A stretch of 64,000 nucleotides of DNA from Chionis minor. Its lineage: Eukaryota > Chordata > Aves > Charadriiformes > Chionididae. Position numbers and translations under genes: made by a program. Location: the NCBI GenBank assembly GCA_013398295.1, contig VZSF01007808.1, positions 124,001 through 188,000 on the forward strand. Direction: 5' to 3'. Of the stretch, positions 23,600 to 36,232 are shown piece after piece; position 1 is the stretch's first letter, and each line of letters starts with the position of its first letter. The notes under the pieces are model-generated. The model saw nothing but the letters and a program-made list of their open reading frames with translations, made no database searches and had not been told where the DNA came from.

Positions 23600-26500
23600 C
23601 AAGCGTGTAAAGTTAAGAACATGCCTAGACATGAGGCTGTAACTGCTGGAGGTAGGAAGCAGGGTTTATGTTGTACCTGGAACACTTGTGGCACTCTGTA
23701 AACAGCTTTTAATAGGAATACATGTTTGCTTTCTGTTATCAGGCTGCGTACTCCCTGTTTCTCCTCAGTGCTGTGATCTGTGCTGCCATCCCTGCAAAGC
23801 TGCCAGCATACATGCTGCTGAAATTATCATTTTCGCTCTTGTTATCAAAATATTTTAAAAGGAGCAGCAGCAGAAGGAAAATATTTTACCCAGAGGAGCT
23901 AAGATGAGGAAGACTTTTAACATAGAGGCCTCGTAGAGAGCTCCTGACATGTATACACTTTGTGCCACTTCATATCCCCTTGTTATAACACCTAGTTAGG
24001 GTTTTCCCTTTATGGTCTTTCAGGCATAGAGCACCTTATTAACGTCAGGCCTCCAGCTCTCTCCGCTCTGCTTAAATGAGCCCTGCCTTCCAGGGGATAA
24101 TGCTTTTGGGGGTGCCTTGAATTAAAGCTAAGGGGCAAGCTGCACTAGTTAAGCGTGCTTTTCGTGCTCTGATAACAGAAAATGCTTTATTGCTTACACT
24201 GAAATTTGGCAGGATGCTCGAGTATTTACTGCAGTCTTGGGAGCTGGGGTGTTGCTTGGCAAAACTGGCTGCTTTATTAACACTTGGAAATCGCCTACTG
24301 CACAGCAGTAGCTTTTCACCGGGCTTTCAATAAACTCATCTGCATTGAGAGGTGCCCTGCAAATCCCACCCCTCCCTTTTCGCGCTGTGTGTCTGAGATT
24401 TGGGGAAAATGGCTCCAAGTCCGAATACTGTAGCTCATGCTCATATTTGCAGCTGGACTGGTTGAGTCCAAATACAAATGGGTGGATCAAAAAGAATAGT
24501 ATTTCTGGATCAAGAGATTCAAAGACAAATTGACTCGTTTCACTGTAGGATTGATGGGGCTAATTCAGAAGGAAGGGGAGTCAGGGGCATGGATTCACAA
24601 ATGCAAACAGACAAATTTAGGATGATTTTGTGATTTATTGAATTGTTTGGAATTATCCATTTCATCTCTTTGTTGGCGTTCTTGCTTCTGAAGGATGGAC
24701 GAATTACACGGAAGGAGCCCAGGGGTGCTGAAGTTTTACAGCCATGTGTATATAGCCTGTTATTGATTGTGTGCTGGGCTGATGAGCATGATAAAAATAT
24801 AACAATCATTACATTTATCGATTTCCTTAGACTTCTGTTGAATTATTGTTTTTCATGTCATGTTGTTTTTCTAGACCAGGGTAATTTGTTAGGCCTGGTA
24901 GTAACCAAAAGTGCAAAATGAATTTCACAAATGCAGCCACATTCAGGCACCGCAGGCAGGTCTGAAGGCTGCAAAACCCTGGTGCGACACTGCAGCATTT
25001 TTCTGCAACACTCCATGGCATCCAGATTGTACTGCGGAACTGTCCTGAGCTCTGTGACAGATGAGGTGGCACTGGCAGAACTCTGAGCTCATGTCACTGC
25101 ATTGTGCACATAAACAGTGAGGGCAGTAGGACTATAACTGACAGAGAAAAATCAAGTCCTCTTGGGTATTGCTTCCATATGGTGGTGTCCGTGAGCTCAG
25201 CCACAAGTTACCAAATAAGAAACTAAGAGATGGATCAATTCAGTAAGAAAAATTAGGAGGGCAGCGTTGGCTTATTTTAGCATATGGGATACTTCCACTC
25301 AAGACTTGTTACAGCTTTGTCTGCAAATCTCTGAAGAGGAGGTCAGAATGATTGAGCTTCCTACACAGGGAATTTGCGTTTTCAACATGCAGCTTGTTGC
25401 ATTAAGGAAAGTATGTGGGGCTCTTGTACTCTCATGAAAATGATGAACGGCTTTGCACCTTCACAGGAAGAGGAATGTATTGCATTTGTGGGATCACAGT
25501 CCTACAGCAAATTGCCAATGGGCTGTGAAGGTGAATACTTGTCCCCTGAGTCTGCAGATGGCACACAGGCTGCTCTCTACCAGTTCTGGGTGCTGTGATG
25601 TTTTACACTGATCTAGTCAGTGAGGCTCAGCATGTTGGGACCAAAGTCAACAAAGATACATATCCACCTAATAGGCGCTTGCCCCTCTTATCCCCCACCC
25701 CTCTTTCTTGCTGGTAAAATGTATGCACGCTACTGTTTCTTGACCCCGGAAAACTGGATATACCTGCATAAAATAAATGCTGTCATGTATAAACCACCTT
25801 TTCCTCTCCTCTATTCTAAAATATTCATTATTCCAGCTTTAAAAATATGTTTAAAATATGCATTTATTTCTTCTCAACAGGCACCTTCCGTGTGACCTTT
25901 CTATGTACTTGGGCATCCAGAGGCGTTCAAGCCAGCGCAGGGCAGCAGAGAATTTCCTGGCAAACAAGCAAAACTTTCGGGCAGTTTCCTTGGTTTCAGC
26001 CCATCGTAGGACGCAGGTAGCAGACAGCAGCACAAGGGGGAACAGCGGTGGTGGGGGGAACCCAGGCAACTCTTCCCTTTCTTTGCTGGTCCCTGTGCGA
26101 GCAGCACTTGTAATCACTATTGCACATCTCCCTTGCTGGTGGCCTTGGGGAGAGCAGCAAGGTTTTCCTGTGCTTGTGAGCGCTACAGAAGGTGCCTTGA
26201 CAGTGTTTCACTGATGAACCATTGGACGTGGGTATCTCTGCAGATGATACTGTAAGACTGTAAGGCTTTCGCTCACAGAAAAAACAGCTACGGTGTGGGA
26301 GAGGTGTGTGTGGGGGGGTAGACTGACATCGGATTTCTTTGTCTTTTTTTCTTCCTCCAGAACCGGTGTGCAATCAGTTCATATTTGAGCTTTATTTTGC
26401 CCATGTATTGGTGTTCTAGGTGAATTAAGATTTGCATCTGTTCTTAAGTTTAAAGTGGAGACACATTTGTTTGCATTCTCAAGCACATCAATTATAACTC

Positions 26501-26714
26501 ATGAATTATCTAACTTTGTGGATGTGGCTTTCTCTCGTAGCCATTAATTGTGCTTTCCAAATAATCTTTGTTAAGATTGAAAATGACAACTGCTCTTTAG
26601 TAGTGGGATGTATAAAAAAAACCCAAAACCATCTCTTTAAATGACTGTACAAACCCATAGTAGTCCATCATGAAAAGGAAAAATAATCTACACGCTTCAT
26701 GTTCTTACGCACTA
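23600..26714. other. Unique non-coding DNA
   Basis: No repeat family or exon is recognised. Short TTATTAACG-type and TAATGC words occur around 24030-24200. Several overlapping frames at 25850-26370 on both strands reflect locally GC-richer DNA rather than a gene. Confidence 0.6.
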
Positions 26715-27065
26715 GTGCCCTCTTTTCCCAGCCTACTTTTCATTAGCGTGCCAGACAGACAGTCAATTGCCAGTGGACTATAAAATGCAACTATTGCCAA
26801 ATAAGCCTCTAACTCATTTTGATGACAGCTTTCATCCCCGTAATGGGTGCAGCCCACTTAATGCAGCTGTTGACAGCCAACCATTATGAGAAGTGTAGGA
26901 ACAACATGACTTCTGTATCTTCTCAAGTTCTATTAGATAAATCCTTCATTCTCCCTCTCCCCTCCCAGATGATGTATGTGAAGATATCCTTACCCGAAAT
27001 AAATATTTGCATGAAGGCGAAAGGCATTAATGAATTCCTAGTTAATGAGTTCCAAGCAAAATGTT
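26715..27065. promoter_or_regulatory. Candidate developmental enhancer-like stretch
   Basis: Repeat-free, with two TGACAG words of the MEIS/TGIF class (26823-26828, 26871-26876), a perfect POU octamer ATTTGCAT (27005-27012), and homeodomain words ATTAATGAATT (27026-27036) and TTAATGAG (27042-27049). The density of such words in 350 bases resembles vertebrate conserved elements. Conservation itself was not tested. Confidence 0.3.
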
Positions 27066-29269
27066 GTGGGGATTTTTTTATACTGTAGTACCTCAACTAC
27101 GTGCATGCATCGTGAGGAGTACTCACTGCAGAAAAAGTGTATGCAAAAGGAGTTTTTCTTCTCCTCTGTTCCCCTGAGTCTTGTACATCTGTGATTTATG
27201 TCAGAAGATATGAAATTCAAACCTCAAATAGAAGAGTGCGATGTATTCTCTTTGTTGCCTTTATTTCCATGGCTAGAGGTGGAGACTGGCCCAAAAAGGG
27301 ACGCTGGAGACCGGATTCAGCTCTGGCACGGGACTGGTTTGCCACCCTGCAGCATCCCAGATGTCCCTCTTGTTCCTGCGTTGCACTGTGAAGGAGCATC
27401 TCTGCTCTTCTCCTGCCTCTCTGAGATTCAGCTGTCTGCCTGGCAACCCCGTAAGCATCTGAGACACACACTACACACCACTTACATAGAATATCAGTGT
27501 GTTTGATGCCCACCGTACCTCAGCCGGGAACATTGGCTGCCACCATAATGCTGACTCCTGAGTCACTTGTCACTGGATCCTATTCTGTGTTGGAGTCCAC
27601 ATGTCCAGCTCTGTCCTGTGACACGGACCAGGGAAGGACTTTGCTCCCCTTGGCAAGGGAAGCACCGGAGTCCCCACAACTGTTTGTAATTTCCTGGTTA
27701 AGCAGCACAAAATCCTCCCTGCCCCCACGACAGTGTTCTCCCTCTGGAAAATAAAATGCTTTTTATGAGACTCCCCTGTGAGAGAAGTGAAATAATAAAT
27801 TTGGATGAACAACTTGATTAAACAAAAGCTCTGGCACTTAAATCAACGGTATAAAAAAGACCCTTTAAAAGTGACGAAAAATTTGTGCTGAAAAAGCCAG
27901 GTATCCAAATGACGAATGGCATCCTCAAATTTGCCTTATTATTTTGACTGATACTTTGTTTTCTCTCCACATCCCTAAATCTTCTTTAGGGTGACACTTA
28001 AATACATCAAAATGATTTAAGATCTACTTCATCACCACATTATCCTTTCCCTTTGACCAGAGCTGGAGACTTCGCTGCTAATTCATTTGTCTGCTGCAGG
28101 AGAGGAAGAGTCCCCTTAAGCTTCCTTATCTTTCCTTTCAAGTTGTCCTGAGACTAATCTAGACTTCCCAAAGGCCCTCTTTGTAAATATGTACTCTATC
28201 TGGCTCTCTGATGTTTGTGGGTTGTGAGTTGCTGAACACTGGAATTAGCAAACTCAATTAACAGTGGCTTGAAGATGGTCAGCACCTTTACAGGATTGAT
28301 CACTAAGATGGAGAAAAGAAAGGTGGTTCCTCCTAAATCAAAAAACGCCTGTTTCCTCTAACTGTAGATAAATCCAGGCGTTTTCATCTGTGTTTTGAAC
28401 AGCAAATACTTCGATCCTCTTCTTCGCTATTTCTTTTCACGCCTGATTTCTTTCTGTGTTGAGTTATGAAATCTTTGCTTTCTTTGTCAAATTATATTCT
28501 GCATTGCTGGCAGGTAAAAAATCGGTATGATGTGATCGTTTTTGTGTGTGAGAGCATAGGAATGAGCGTGTCCTAAATCCAAGCACGGTCTGTGCCCCTT
28601 TGACTTTCAAGAACTTCCAAGAGCACGCGTGGACCCCACACCTGTGAGTGATCCATGTCTGTCCAAGTCCAAAGAGCAGGACATCATCCACCACTGCCTT
28701 ATTTTTCTCCTGTTTCTGTAGCTTTTTGAAAAGAAAAAGCTGAGGAAATGTTCTATGAGGACTCACTCTTAAACCAAGGCGCTACAGACAAACCTTGCGT
28801 GAATCAGGGGGAGCTGGTTTGCCGGATGCCTGATCCACGTCCTGCCTCTGTGGACTACGTAAAGTCTGGATCAGAGGGAAAGAGGGTGAGTTTTTTATTT
28901 AACTTGCGTAGTTACATCCTCCCCCCAGCCCAGGAAAGTCCTCTAAAATCTGTACCTCACAGAAAAACTGGAGCAGAAAGCAGACTTTTTACCTCCTGCC
29001 CCCCAAAACAGCAAACCTTCAGTGTAAAAGTACCATGTGCTGCACAGCCCATCTGCAACCAAGCTGAAGAAGTCTGAAACTCCTCTTCCACCTATGCACC
29101 ATGACAACTGTGTGCTTGGGACTCTGCTGCAGAGCTTCAAACTTGAATCAGGGCATCGTGTCTGCATATGCGAAGTGTATTTAAAAACTATTGTTAGTAG
29201 GATCAGATTAGCAGTAATTTAATTTTAATGGGGATGTTTATGCTGAAACATCTACAAGTCCGAAGAGCC
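27066..29269. other. Unique non-coding DNA
   Basis: No repeat family or exon is recognised. Overlapping frames at 27137-27754 on both strands lie in a slightly GC-richer patch and lack recognisable domains. Confidence 0.6.
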
Positions 29270-29470
29270 ACAAATCATATCTGCCTTTAATTAATTCTCT
29301 TGATAAATCAGTTTCTCAGACTGCACCAAATTACCTTAATGAGGAAAAATCCTTGTTTATATCAACAACATTTAGCCAAATGTGGAATGTTTATAGCAAT
29401 AATTCAACAATGTCCTTCAAGGAGCACAAACAACAATGATGAATGTTCAGGTTGTGCTGATCTTTCTGTT
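29270..29470. promoter_or_regulatory. Candidate enhancer-like stretch with paired SOX words
   Basis: AACAATG occurs at 29406-29412 and again at 29432-29438, 26 bases apart in the same orientation. TTTAATTAATTC lies upstream near 29286-29297. No repeat is present. The regulatory role is inferred. Confidence 0.22.
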
Positions 29471-29898
29471 CTTTTCCCTCCCATCAAATAAATAATATGT
29501 TTAGTTTAAAAATAAATGGAGATGTTTTGGGTAAGCGGTAGTATTGCTGAAGGGGAAATGGGCTAAATTATAGCACTGAATTATTTGCTTAGGTAGGTGA
29601 AGGTCCCACCTAGTTTGAAATAGGCTGTGCACAGACCCTTTATAAATCAGACTTACCCTGAAGTTTGGCTTTATTTAAGTGACAATTTGCTTAATTTGTA
29701 GCTTTAAAAACAAGATGAACTTTAGGTAAATCTTGACGGGTCTGAGAAATCCCTTTCCCTGTTCCAGCACCACTTAAATGACCCGTTCCCTGCTGGATAT
29801 GCCTGCTGGCACCAGGCAGCAAGCACTCCCCGGGAGTTTCCTGCATAAGCTCCTGGTAGTTAGATGGGATCCCACAGCTTGCCACGGGGATTCAGAAA

Positions 29899-30030
29899 CA
29901 TCTGGAGGTATTTCCCAGCCGGTCAGACGTGGTGCTGAGGGACGTGGGTTAGTGGTGGTTTTGGCAGTGTTGGGTTGATGGTTGGACTCGATAGTCTTAA
30001 AGGTCCCTTCAAACCTAAGTGATTCTGTGA
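29899..30030 (+). mobile_element. CR1 LINE fragment, 3' end
   Basis: Sense CR1: CATCTGGAGGTATTTCCCAG, GACGTGGTGCTGAGGGACGT, GGTTGATGGTTGGACTCGAT, CTTAAAGGTCCCTTCAAACC, GTGATTCTGTGA. About 130 bases remain; the octamer tail is reduced to one degraded unit. Confidence 0.94.
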
Positions 30031-30359
30031 TTTAACTTGAGTTTTAGTACGTGCAGATGCCTTTGCCTCCATGTTCTCAATCACTGCGGTCGCCTTCCTT
30101 CTCCAGGCACCCCACGGGGGCAGCACCCGGGCAGGCCAGCGGCTGCCAGGTGAGATGGGCGCAGTGTGACCCAACGCAACAGCTTTTCTGTTGCTGGTGG
30201 GTTGCTGGTGTTTCTGGCTTATCTAAGTGTTGAACGTGCTTTCAAGGGTGCATTGGGGCTCTTGGTTGAGAGGTAACATTTCTGAAGTTTGGTGGAATGT
30301 TTTGCTGCACTGTGGGCATAGAATTTGCTAAGTTCAATGACCATTCAGGTTAGCAACAG
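30031..30359. other. Spacer between two CR1 copies
   Basis: Unique sequence, GC-richer at 30060-30180. No gene or repeat is recognised. Confidence 0.6.
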
Positions 30360-30587
30360 AGATGAGATATTGGGAAGAAATTCCTGCCTGTAAGATTGGT
30401 GAGCCCCTGGCCGGGGTTGCCCAGAGAAGCTGTGGCTGCCCCATCCCTGGAGGTTCAAGGCCAGGTTGGACGGGGCTTGGAGCAATCTGGTCTGGTGGGA
30501 GGTGTCCCTGTCCAGGGCAGGGGGTGGCACTGGTTGGGCTTTAAGGTCCCTTCCAACCTAAACCATTCTATGGTTCTATGATTCTAA
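30360..30587 (+). mobile_element. CR1 LINE fragment, 3' end, second subfamily
   Basis: Sense CR1 of the type that reads GATGAGATATTGGGAAGAAA, GGGGTTGCCCAGAGAAGCTG, GGCTGCCCCATCCCTGGAG, GTCCCTGTCCAGGGCAGGGG, then TTTAAGGTCCCTTCCAACCT and CTATGGTTCTATGATTCT. It ends in about two tail octamers. It has the same orientation as the CR1 330 bases upstream but is a different subfamily, so the two are independent insertions. Confidence 0.95.
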
Positions 30588-32594
30588 GATGTGAAGAAAT
30601 GAGTGTGGAAAAGAGACTTGTTCAGCTTCTGGTTTTTTTCAAGAACTCAGTTCTTCCTGACGGTGTAAGTTTGGGGCCACAGGGTTAAGCTTTACAGAGC
30701 TTTTTACTGTTTTGCTGCATCACTCATTTCTTCTTTTTAATTAGAGCAAGGAAGCTATATATAGATCTGTTCATGATTAGGGATAAGAAAGGCATCCTCA
30801 GCAAACAGTTTTTTCAAATGAACTCAAGGCTTTTCTCTGAATTTTTGAAATTGCTCTTTGCAACATAATTCTTGGAAATTGAATTTCTTTCAAGCTCTTA
30901 ATTTGGGAGCCCTCTTTATAACGAGTTCACAGTATATTTCTTTAATTGGAAATCAGACATTTGGTGTTTATACACATGTAGGGGTGTTGGGTTTTTTTTC
31001 TTGTTTATCATCCTGCTGGAAAGGCTTTGTGAGTATTTGCCTACATTTATGAATTGTTTTCTTTCTGCAAGTCTTTTCCCGGGATTTGCTTTCAGGATAA
31101 CACTCTTGCCCATCGTGGGATTTGCCTCAACAGTTTCTGGAGAACACCAACATAAAATGGATGCAAATATGTATTAGATGGATTGATTTTAAAAAATTGA
31201 ATGGATGCACCAAATTAATATCTTTCTTTCAGCCTTGTTAATCATGTTGACTAACACTGATTATCATACTCAGAATAAAAGTGGGACTCTTTCAGGTCTC
31301 CTTTCCGTCCTTTTAGTTGTATAGCCCTGTTGATTTGGCTTATCTTTGTGCATATTTCTGCATAGATGTGGAGAAAAATTATACTAATCCTAGTGAACCA
31401 TAGGTATTTCAAAGCAAAAAGTCCGTGCTTGAAATAAACATCAGAATCCTTTATGGTCTTGTTGCAATAGTATACGTTGTAGAAGGAAAAAATGCCCTTG
31501 TAAGAGCAGTGCTTTCCACCGATGAGAATTATCCTTTTCCTCTCATTTCTATTTGCTATCCCTTTCACTTTCCAAGGCAACTCAAATCATTCCTGGGGAA
31601 TAAAAAAGGGGACTTTTTTATTTAATAAATCAAAATCAAATATAAATAACACTTTGCAATTATGAGTGTTTAAATTCCAAATTTTTTAGGCTAATCACTT
31701 TCAGAAACAAACAAGAGATTGAATTTATATCGCCTGCAGTTGTTATTGGAAAGGTATGCCTAGAGATTGCTAAATGAAGTCAGTCCCAGTGCAATTATGA
31801 TCACTCAAGCATGCTCTCAACGTATCGTGCCAAATTAGGTAGATTTGAGCAATTTGACTTCCTGCAACAAATCTCTAGGGCACTTTTGAGAAAGTACAGA
31901 CTGTTTACAAACACTCTCGGGTTTCATGAGTAACTCGGCGCACCAGCAGTCCTAGCAGCGCACAAGCACACACCTGTCAAACTGTGACAGCGCGGCCTTC
32001 TCATGCCACATGTGCTGGAGAAAGACCTCACTCTCCAGGTTTTGTTATCCTTTATTTGCAATTTAAAAACTGAAAGGCCACCAAAGTTTTAATTAGCTTG
32101 GACTCAGTCTTTTGAAAACCAAAAATGCTACAATCTGCTAAATGTAAATATTGTCGGCTTTCTGTATCCCTTTTTTTTCTTTGAATTATTTTTTTGGTGC
32201 CAGAGCTGAACTTTTTTCTTCCCTTTAGCAGAAAAAAAGCAGAGCTTGTGCATCTGGACTGTATAGGATGGAGGTATAACAGTTTCACTAGTGTTTCTAA
32301 AGAAGTGCTGTTGCCCTGTTCCCGATCCAATATAGATGGTCAATACTTCAGAAAGCACAAGTTTCAGCAGATCCTTAGCTGGCAGTAGAGATCTCAAAGC
32401 CAGCACAGCCATTTTAAGGCATGTATTTCCCACTGAAAACAGAAGATAAAACCAAATCTTGCAGAAGGTATTAAAATTGGTCTTACATCATGATTACCGG
32501 CTGCGTAGAGTCCTGTTCTTCCTGAGACAGGGATGAAGTTGCTGTAATGCAGTTAGTGAACACCGCATTTTTTTCCAGTTCGATGACACTAACA
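30588..32594. other. Unique AT-rich non-coding DNA
   Basis: No repeat family or exon is recognised. 31710-31920 is repeat-free with several AT-rich words (AATTATGATCAC, CAAATTAGG) and could be a conserved element; this cannot be judged without alignment. Confidence 0.55.
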
Positions 32595-32615
32595 TAATGA
32601 CAGTAACTGTCATTA
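32595..32615. promoter_or_regulatory. 21-base palindrome with inverted TGACAG words
   Basis: TAATGACAGT (32595-32604) and ACTGTCATTA (32606-32615) are perfect reverse complements around one base. Each arm contains TGACAG, the core of MEIS/TGIF (TALE) sites. TAATTAA follows at once and another AATGACA occurs a few bases on. A paired TALE/homeodomain site is a reasonable reading; binding is inferred. Confidence 0.4.
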
Positions 32616-32795
32616 ATTAACAGTAATGACAACAGTGTCCAGTTCAGGGCCTTGGGCTCGATTTTGTACCTGTGCTCAAGTACCGTGCTCCAGAGGTGTT
32701 TGTGGGCATGAAGGCTTGATGGTTCGGGGCATGCATCACCTGGGTCATGGCCAATGTGCTGAGCTCCTTGAAGGGCTGAGCTCTAAAGAGGTGTT

Positions 32796-32819
32796 AAAGT
32801 GCTTACTCTTAAGCACTTT
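32796..32819. repeat. Perfect 10-bp inverted repeat, 4-base loop
   Basis: AAAGTGCTTA (32796-32805), loop CTCT, TAAGCACTTT (32810-32819). One wobble and one further pair extend it on the RNA level. The arms contain AAGTG/CACTT words of the NKX2 class. It is far too short to be a microRNA precursor. Confidence 0.75.
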
Positions 32820-35800
32820 GATTTCAAAAAGTAAGCCTTTTGACTAATTGTGTTGTTCAGCATAGCACTCCTGCAGCTCCACCAGCTTAACCATGCTGAG
32901 CTTCTGCTACTGTCCTGTTCATCCCCGAGTTGCAGCAAAATCCTGCAGGTGACAGTTTTGTGCAAATGCAGTTAAAATGCAGTGCTTCAAAAAGTGCATC
33001 TTTTGGGGGGAGGGAGAAGGAGGGTGGGTGGATGAGTTGAGAGCAGCCAAAAAGAGTGAAAGGTTTTTAAGCCCTTCCAAACTCACACGGGCCTGTTGCA
33101 GGAGTAGAATCCCAGTATTTAGTGCTCCGAGATCGATGTTTTTCTGCAGGTCACTGTAAAAAATAAACATGAGACCAGTGTGTAATGTTAAAGTCTGGAA
33201 GTGGCACCGCTGTGTAGTCTGCTGGCATTTACTGCAACACCAAAACCCCGTTGGGCTGGTTTCTTCTGCACCTCTCCTGCGCTTTTTGTGACATACGTAG
33301 AGAAAAGGAGGGGTGAGAGAGTTACCACAGTTATCCCGTCACAGGAATTCCCTGTTCATCAGGTTGTAATACCTCTCACTTTTATAACTGGGAACCAAAA
33401 TCTCACTGAAACGCCCTGGCACATCCTTTTTTCCTGAGTTCTGGTTAACAACTGGAAGGGCTTGACCTGGTGGAGAAAATGGGGCGTCCTCCTTTGTTTT
33501 CTGTTTTGTTTTGGCCTTTCTTGGATCAACCTCTTCTTCTCTTTCGCAATTTGTTCATGCCGTTGGGTTTTGTGCGCTCCAGTTTTCTCTCAGCTGCGCC
33601 CATCCTTCCCGTGGGATTTGCAGCCCCTGCTCTGGGTCTGTAACTCTCCTGGGCTGTGTGCTTCGGGCCAGCTTTTCTCTTCCCACTTCAAGGCGGATGA
33701 TCATGTGTTCCTCAGAAAAATGTAAACTACATAAAATATCTTTGGCCTCCAGACTGGGGTGCTGCAGTACAGATGTGCAGCGTGTCGAGGTGTCATCGTG
33801 GACCCAGGAGGTTGAAGAAACGCTGAAGAAAAGGATTTGTGTCCGGTTTTCCAGGTTGATACTGTGATTAGATGTTTTTAAAAAAATTGTCTAAGTTTAA
33901 AGTTTATGAGTATTTGGAGTTTTGGGGTGGATTTTTTGGACTCTGAAGCTGTAACATAACCTGCATCCCCATCTGTAACCCACCTAAAAAGCGTGGGCAT
34001 ATGGGTTTTCACTGGGCTATTGCATTAACTGAAAGTTTGTCCTGCCTAACGAGTGTGTGGTCCCGAGCAAGCTGTGCTAGGGACTTGGTGCATCCCAGCT
34101 TATCGATCGATTAAAAGCTAAATATGCAATCAAAGGTTTTTCATCCCGAAAGACAGCTGAGGCTGGTTTAACGGCTGACATTTTAGACTTGCAGACCAGA
34201 AGGAGCTGCGTTGAGCTGGCTTTGAGGTTGGGCTGGTCGAGTATCACCAAACCAGCACATTTCTCACAGACTTCAGCTGGGAATCCGAACTTCAGAGTAG
34301 TGGCATGAACGTGGGGGAGAATAGTCAGAGGTGGGTTATTTGTGGGTGTAGCAGCGGTTGTATCTCCCAGCTGCACGTGCACTGCCTTAAATGCACTTGC
34401 CACATATTAAGGTGGGTGATGGACGGTGCCAGGAGTGAATGGGTTCTCCTCCTGTCACTATGAAGCGGAACTGCAGTCCCAGCACGTGCGTGGCATGGGG
34501 ACCCGGCCCGGCCTTTGAGGACGGTCTCAACATATGTGTCTGGGCTGGAGGAAGGGTTGCGCTCTCAGGTTGGGCTTTGAGACCAAGTTAGATACGCTGT
34601 GGGTCATAACCTGAGGTTGAACAGCAGTAGACGGTTGAAATTTTGCTCACTGCAGCTTAAGCCTTACAGCAAATTGGCAATAAAGAACCAACTTTAAAGG
34701 AGTCTTAAGTATATGTGATCGTGGCTCCTGCGCTGTGCAAAACGGTGGTGAGGAAACCTAAGATAAAGGGACCATAAAACAAGGGGTGTTTCCGCACACT
34801 TGTGTGATAACTCATTGCACTGTGAACAGTAACAGAACAGGCAGAACCATCTCGGTCCTGTGCAAAGTGTAAATCCACTGTATTGTTTAGATCTCTTTTC
34901 TGTGTTTGTGAATTTCTTCATTATGAAGAAGAAAATACAGCTTAGTGTGTCATGTAAAGATATTCACCGTACAATGCATAAAGGAGCTACGTTAATGTTT
35001 TGCAGGATAATTACCATGCATTGGACTGGGGCTTTTGGATCTGCTGCATAAATATTTAATTTGCAGTGTCATTGCTCACTTGCACTCTTCGGTCCTATGC
35101 TGGGAAATGTTATGTTTTAGCAACAACAGGGTAAGTTTTCTTGAAGAGCTGGCAATGTATCATCCTTTTTTTCCTTTCTTTTTTTAATATCTGAGATTTT
35201 TATAAGAGCCACCACTTCAAAAGCAGCCTGACAGTGCTTAAAATAATGATCCCAGCATAACTGTGACACCGTTTCCTACTGGTAGTTCACAGCTTTGCCC
35301 CTCACATCTTGTGTCTCTCCGGGGCTCCTAAGCTTCAGCTCAAGTTTAGCATACTGTCTATGGTAAATAAGCACTAACAGATAACATCTAGAGTTATTTC
35401 TAACTTTTGAACATTTTTCCAAGAAACACAAAGGTCAAGTGGAGTGAAATTGTTTTTAAAAACAAACAGGCCAACAAAGAAAAGAATTAATTGCAGGTTT
35501 GGAATCACATAACGATGTCGGGAAATAGCAAACTGAATTTGTAGCTTGAAATCTTATTTCAAATGATTTATGTTCGTCATATTTCTGCTTGTAAACAGAG
35601 ATTAGAGAATAAACTTAATAAATCTCCCACTAAGGCATAGAAAAGCACATGTGCATTGCTAATGTTTTAAAGGTTCCAGTTAAAGCTCTAGATTTTGCTA
35701 ACAAGCAGACACATTTTTTGTAATGAAAGACGAGTAGAAAATACTTTCCTGAGAATTAATGAGCTAATTTTTGGATTACACTCACAGCTGTTACTACATG

Positions 35801-36184
35801 GGCTGGCTTTGGTCATTATAATATGTTCTGATAGTCCCCCCTAGTAACAAGGAAAGCAGTCTCACAGGCTAGGAACAGTTCAAAGCTTTTGATTGCGCGC
35901 TGGTCCTTGAAGCTCCCACTCACCCAGGTTCTGCGATGCATGCTCTCCATCTGCGAGAGCATCCACATGACAGAAGCTTGTGAGAAGGCCTGCTCGAGCA
36001 ATGCGTTCAAGATGTCGGTAATCAGCTAACAGCAGACATTAAGAGCAACTATTATGGCCCTTGCCGTCCAGGTTTGGGGATTTCTGTGTTCCTTCAGGAA
36101 TGATCAAACTTAATCTCAGTAATACAGAGCACAGCCTCCCCAAAAGAGATCCAGGCTTGTCATGTGTCACACTGTTTTCTCAAG
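32820..36184. other. Unique non-coding DNA with a G-rich patch
   Basis: No repeat family or exon is recognised. A G-quadruplex-type motif lies at 33005-33028. Frames of 105-118 codons (33511-33867, 34077-34403 minus) have no recognisable similarity. Confidence 0.6.
33005..33028 (+). other. G-quadruplex motif
   Basis: Runs of 6, 3, 3 and 3 G are separated by loops of 1, 7 and 1 bases, which fits the canonical four-run rule. Folding is inferred from pattern only. Confidence 0.6.
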
Positions 36185-36186
36185 CC

Positions 36187-36232
36187 AAAAACAAAACAAA
36201 AAAATAGATTTTTTTTTTTAATTTTTTTTTCC
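36187..36232. repeat. A-rich tract running into T-rich tract
   Basis: AAAACAAAACAAAAAAAT is followed by runs of T. The opposed A and T runs could pair weakly. This is low-complexity DNA with no associated retrocopy. Confidence 0.8.

Noticed and set aside
32794..32821. MicroRNA-like hairpin beginning TTAAAGTGCTTAC, resembling the miR-17/20 seed
   Set aside because: The stem is only about 10-12 pairs with a 4-base loop, far shorter than a microRNA precursor, and similarity ends after the seed region.
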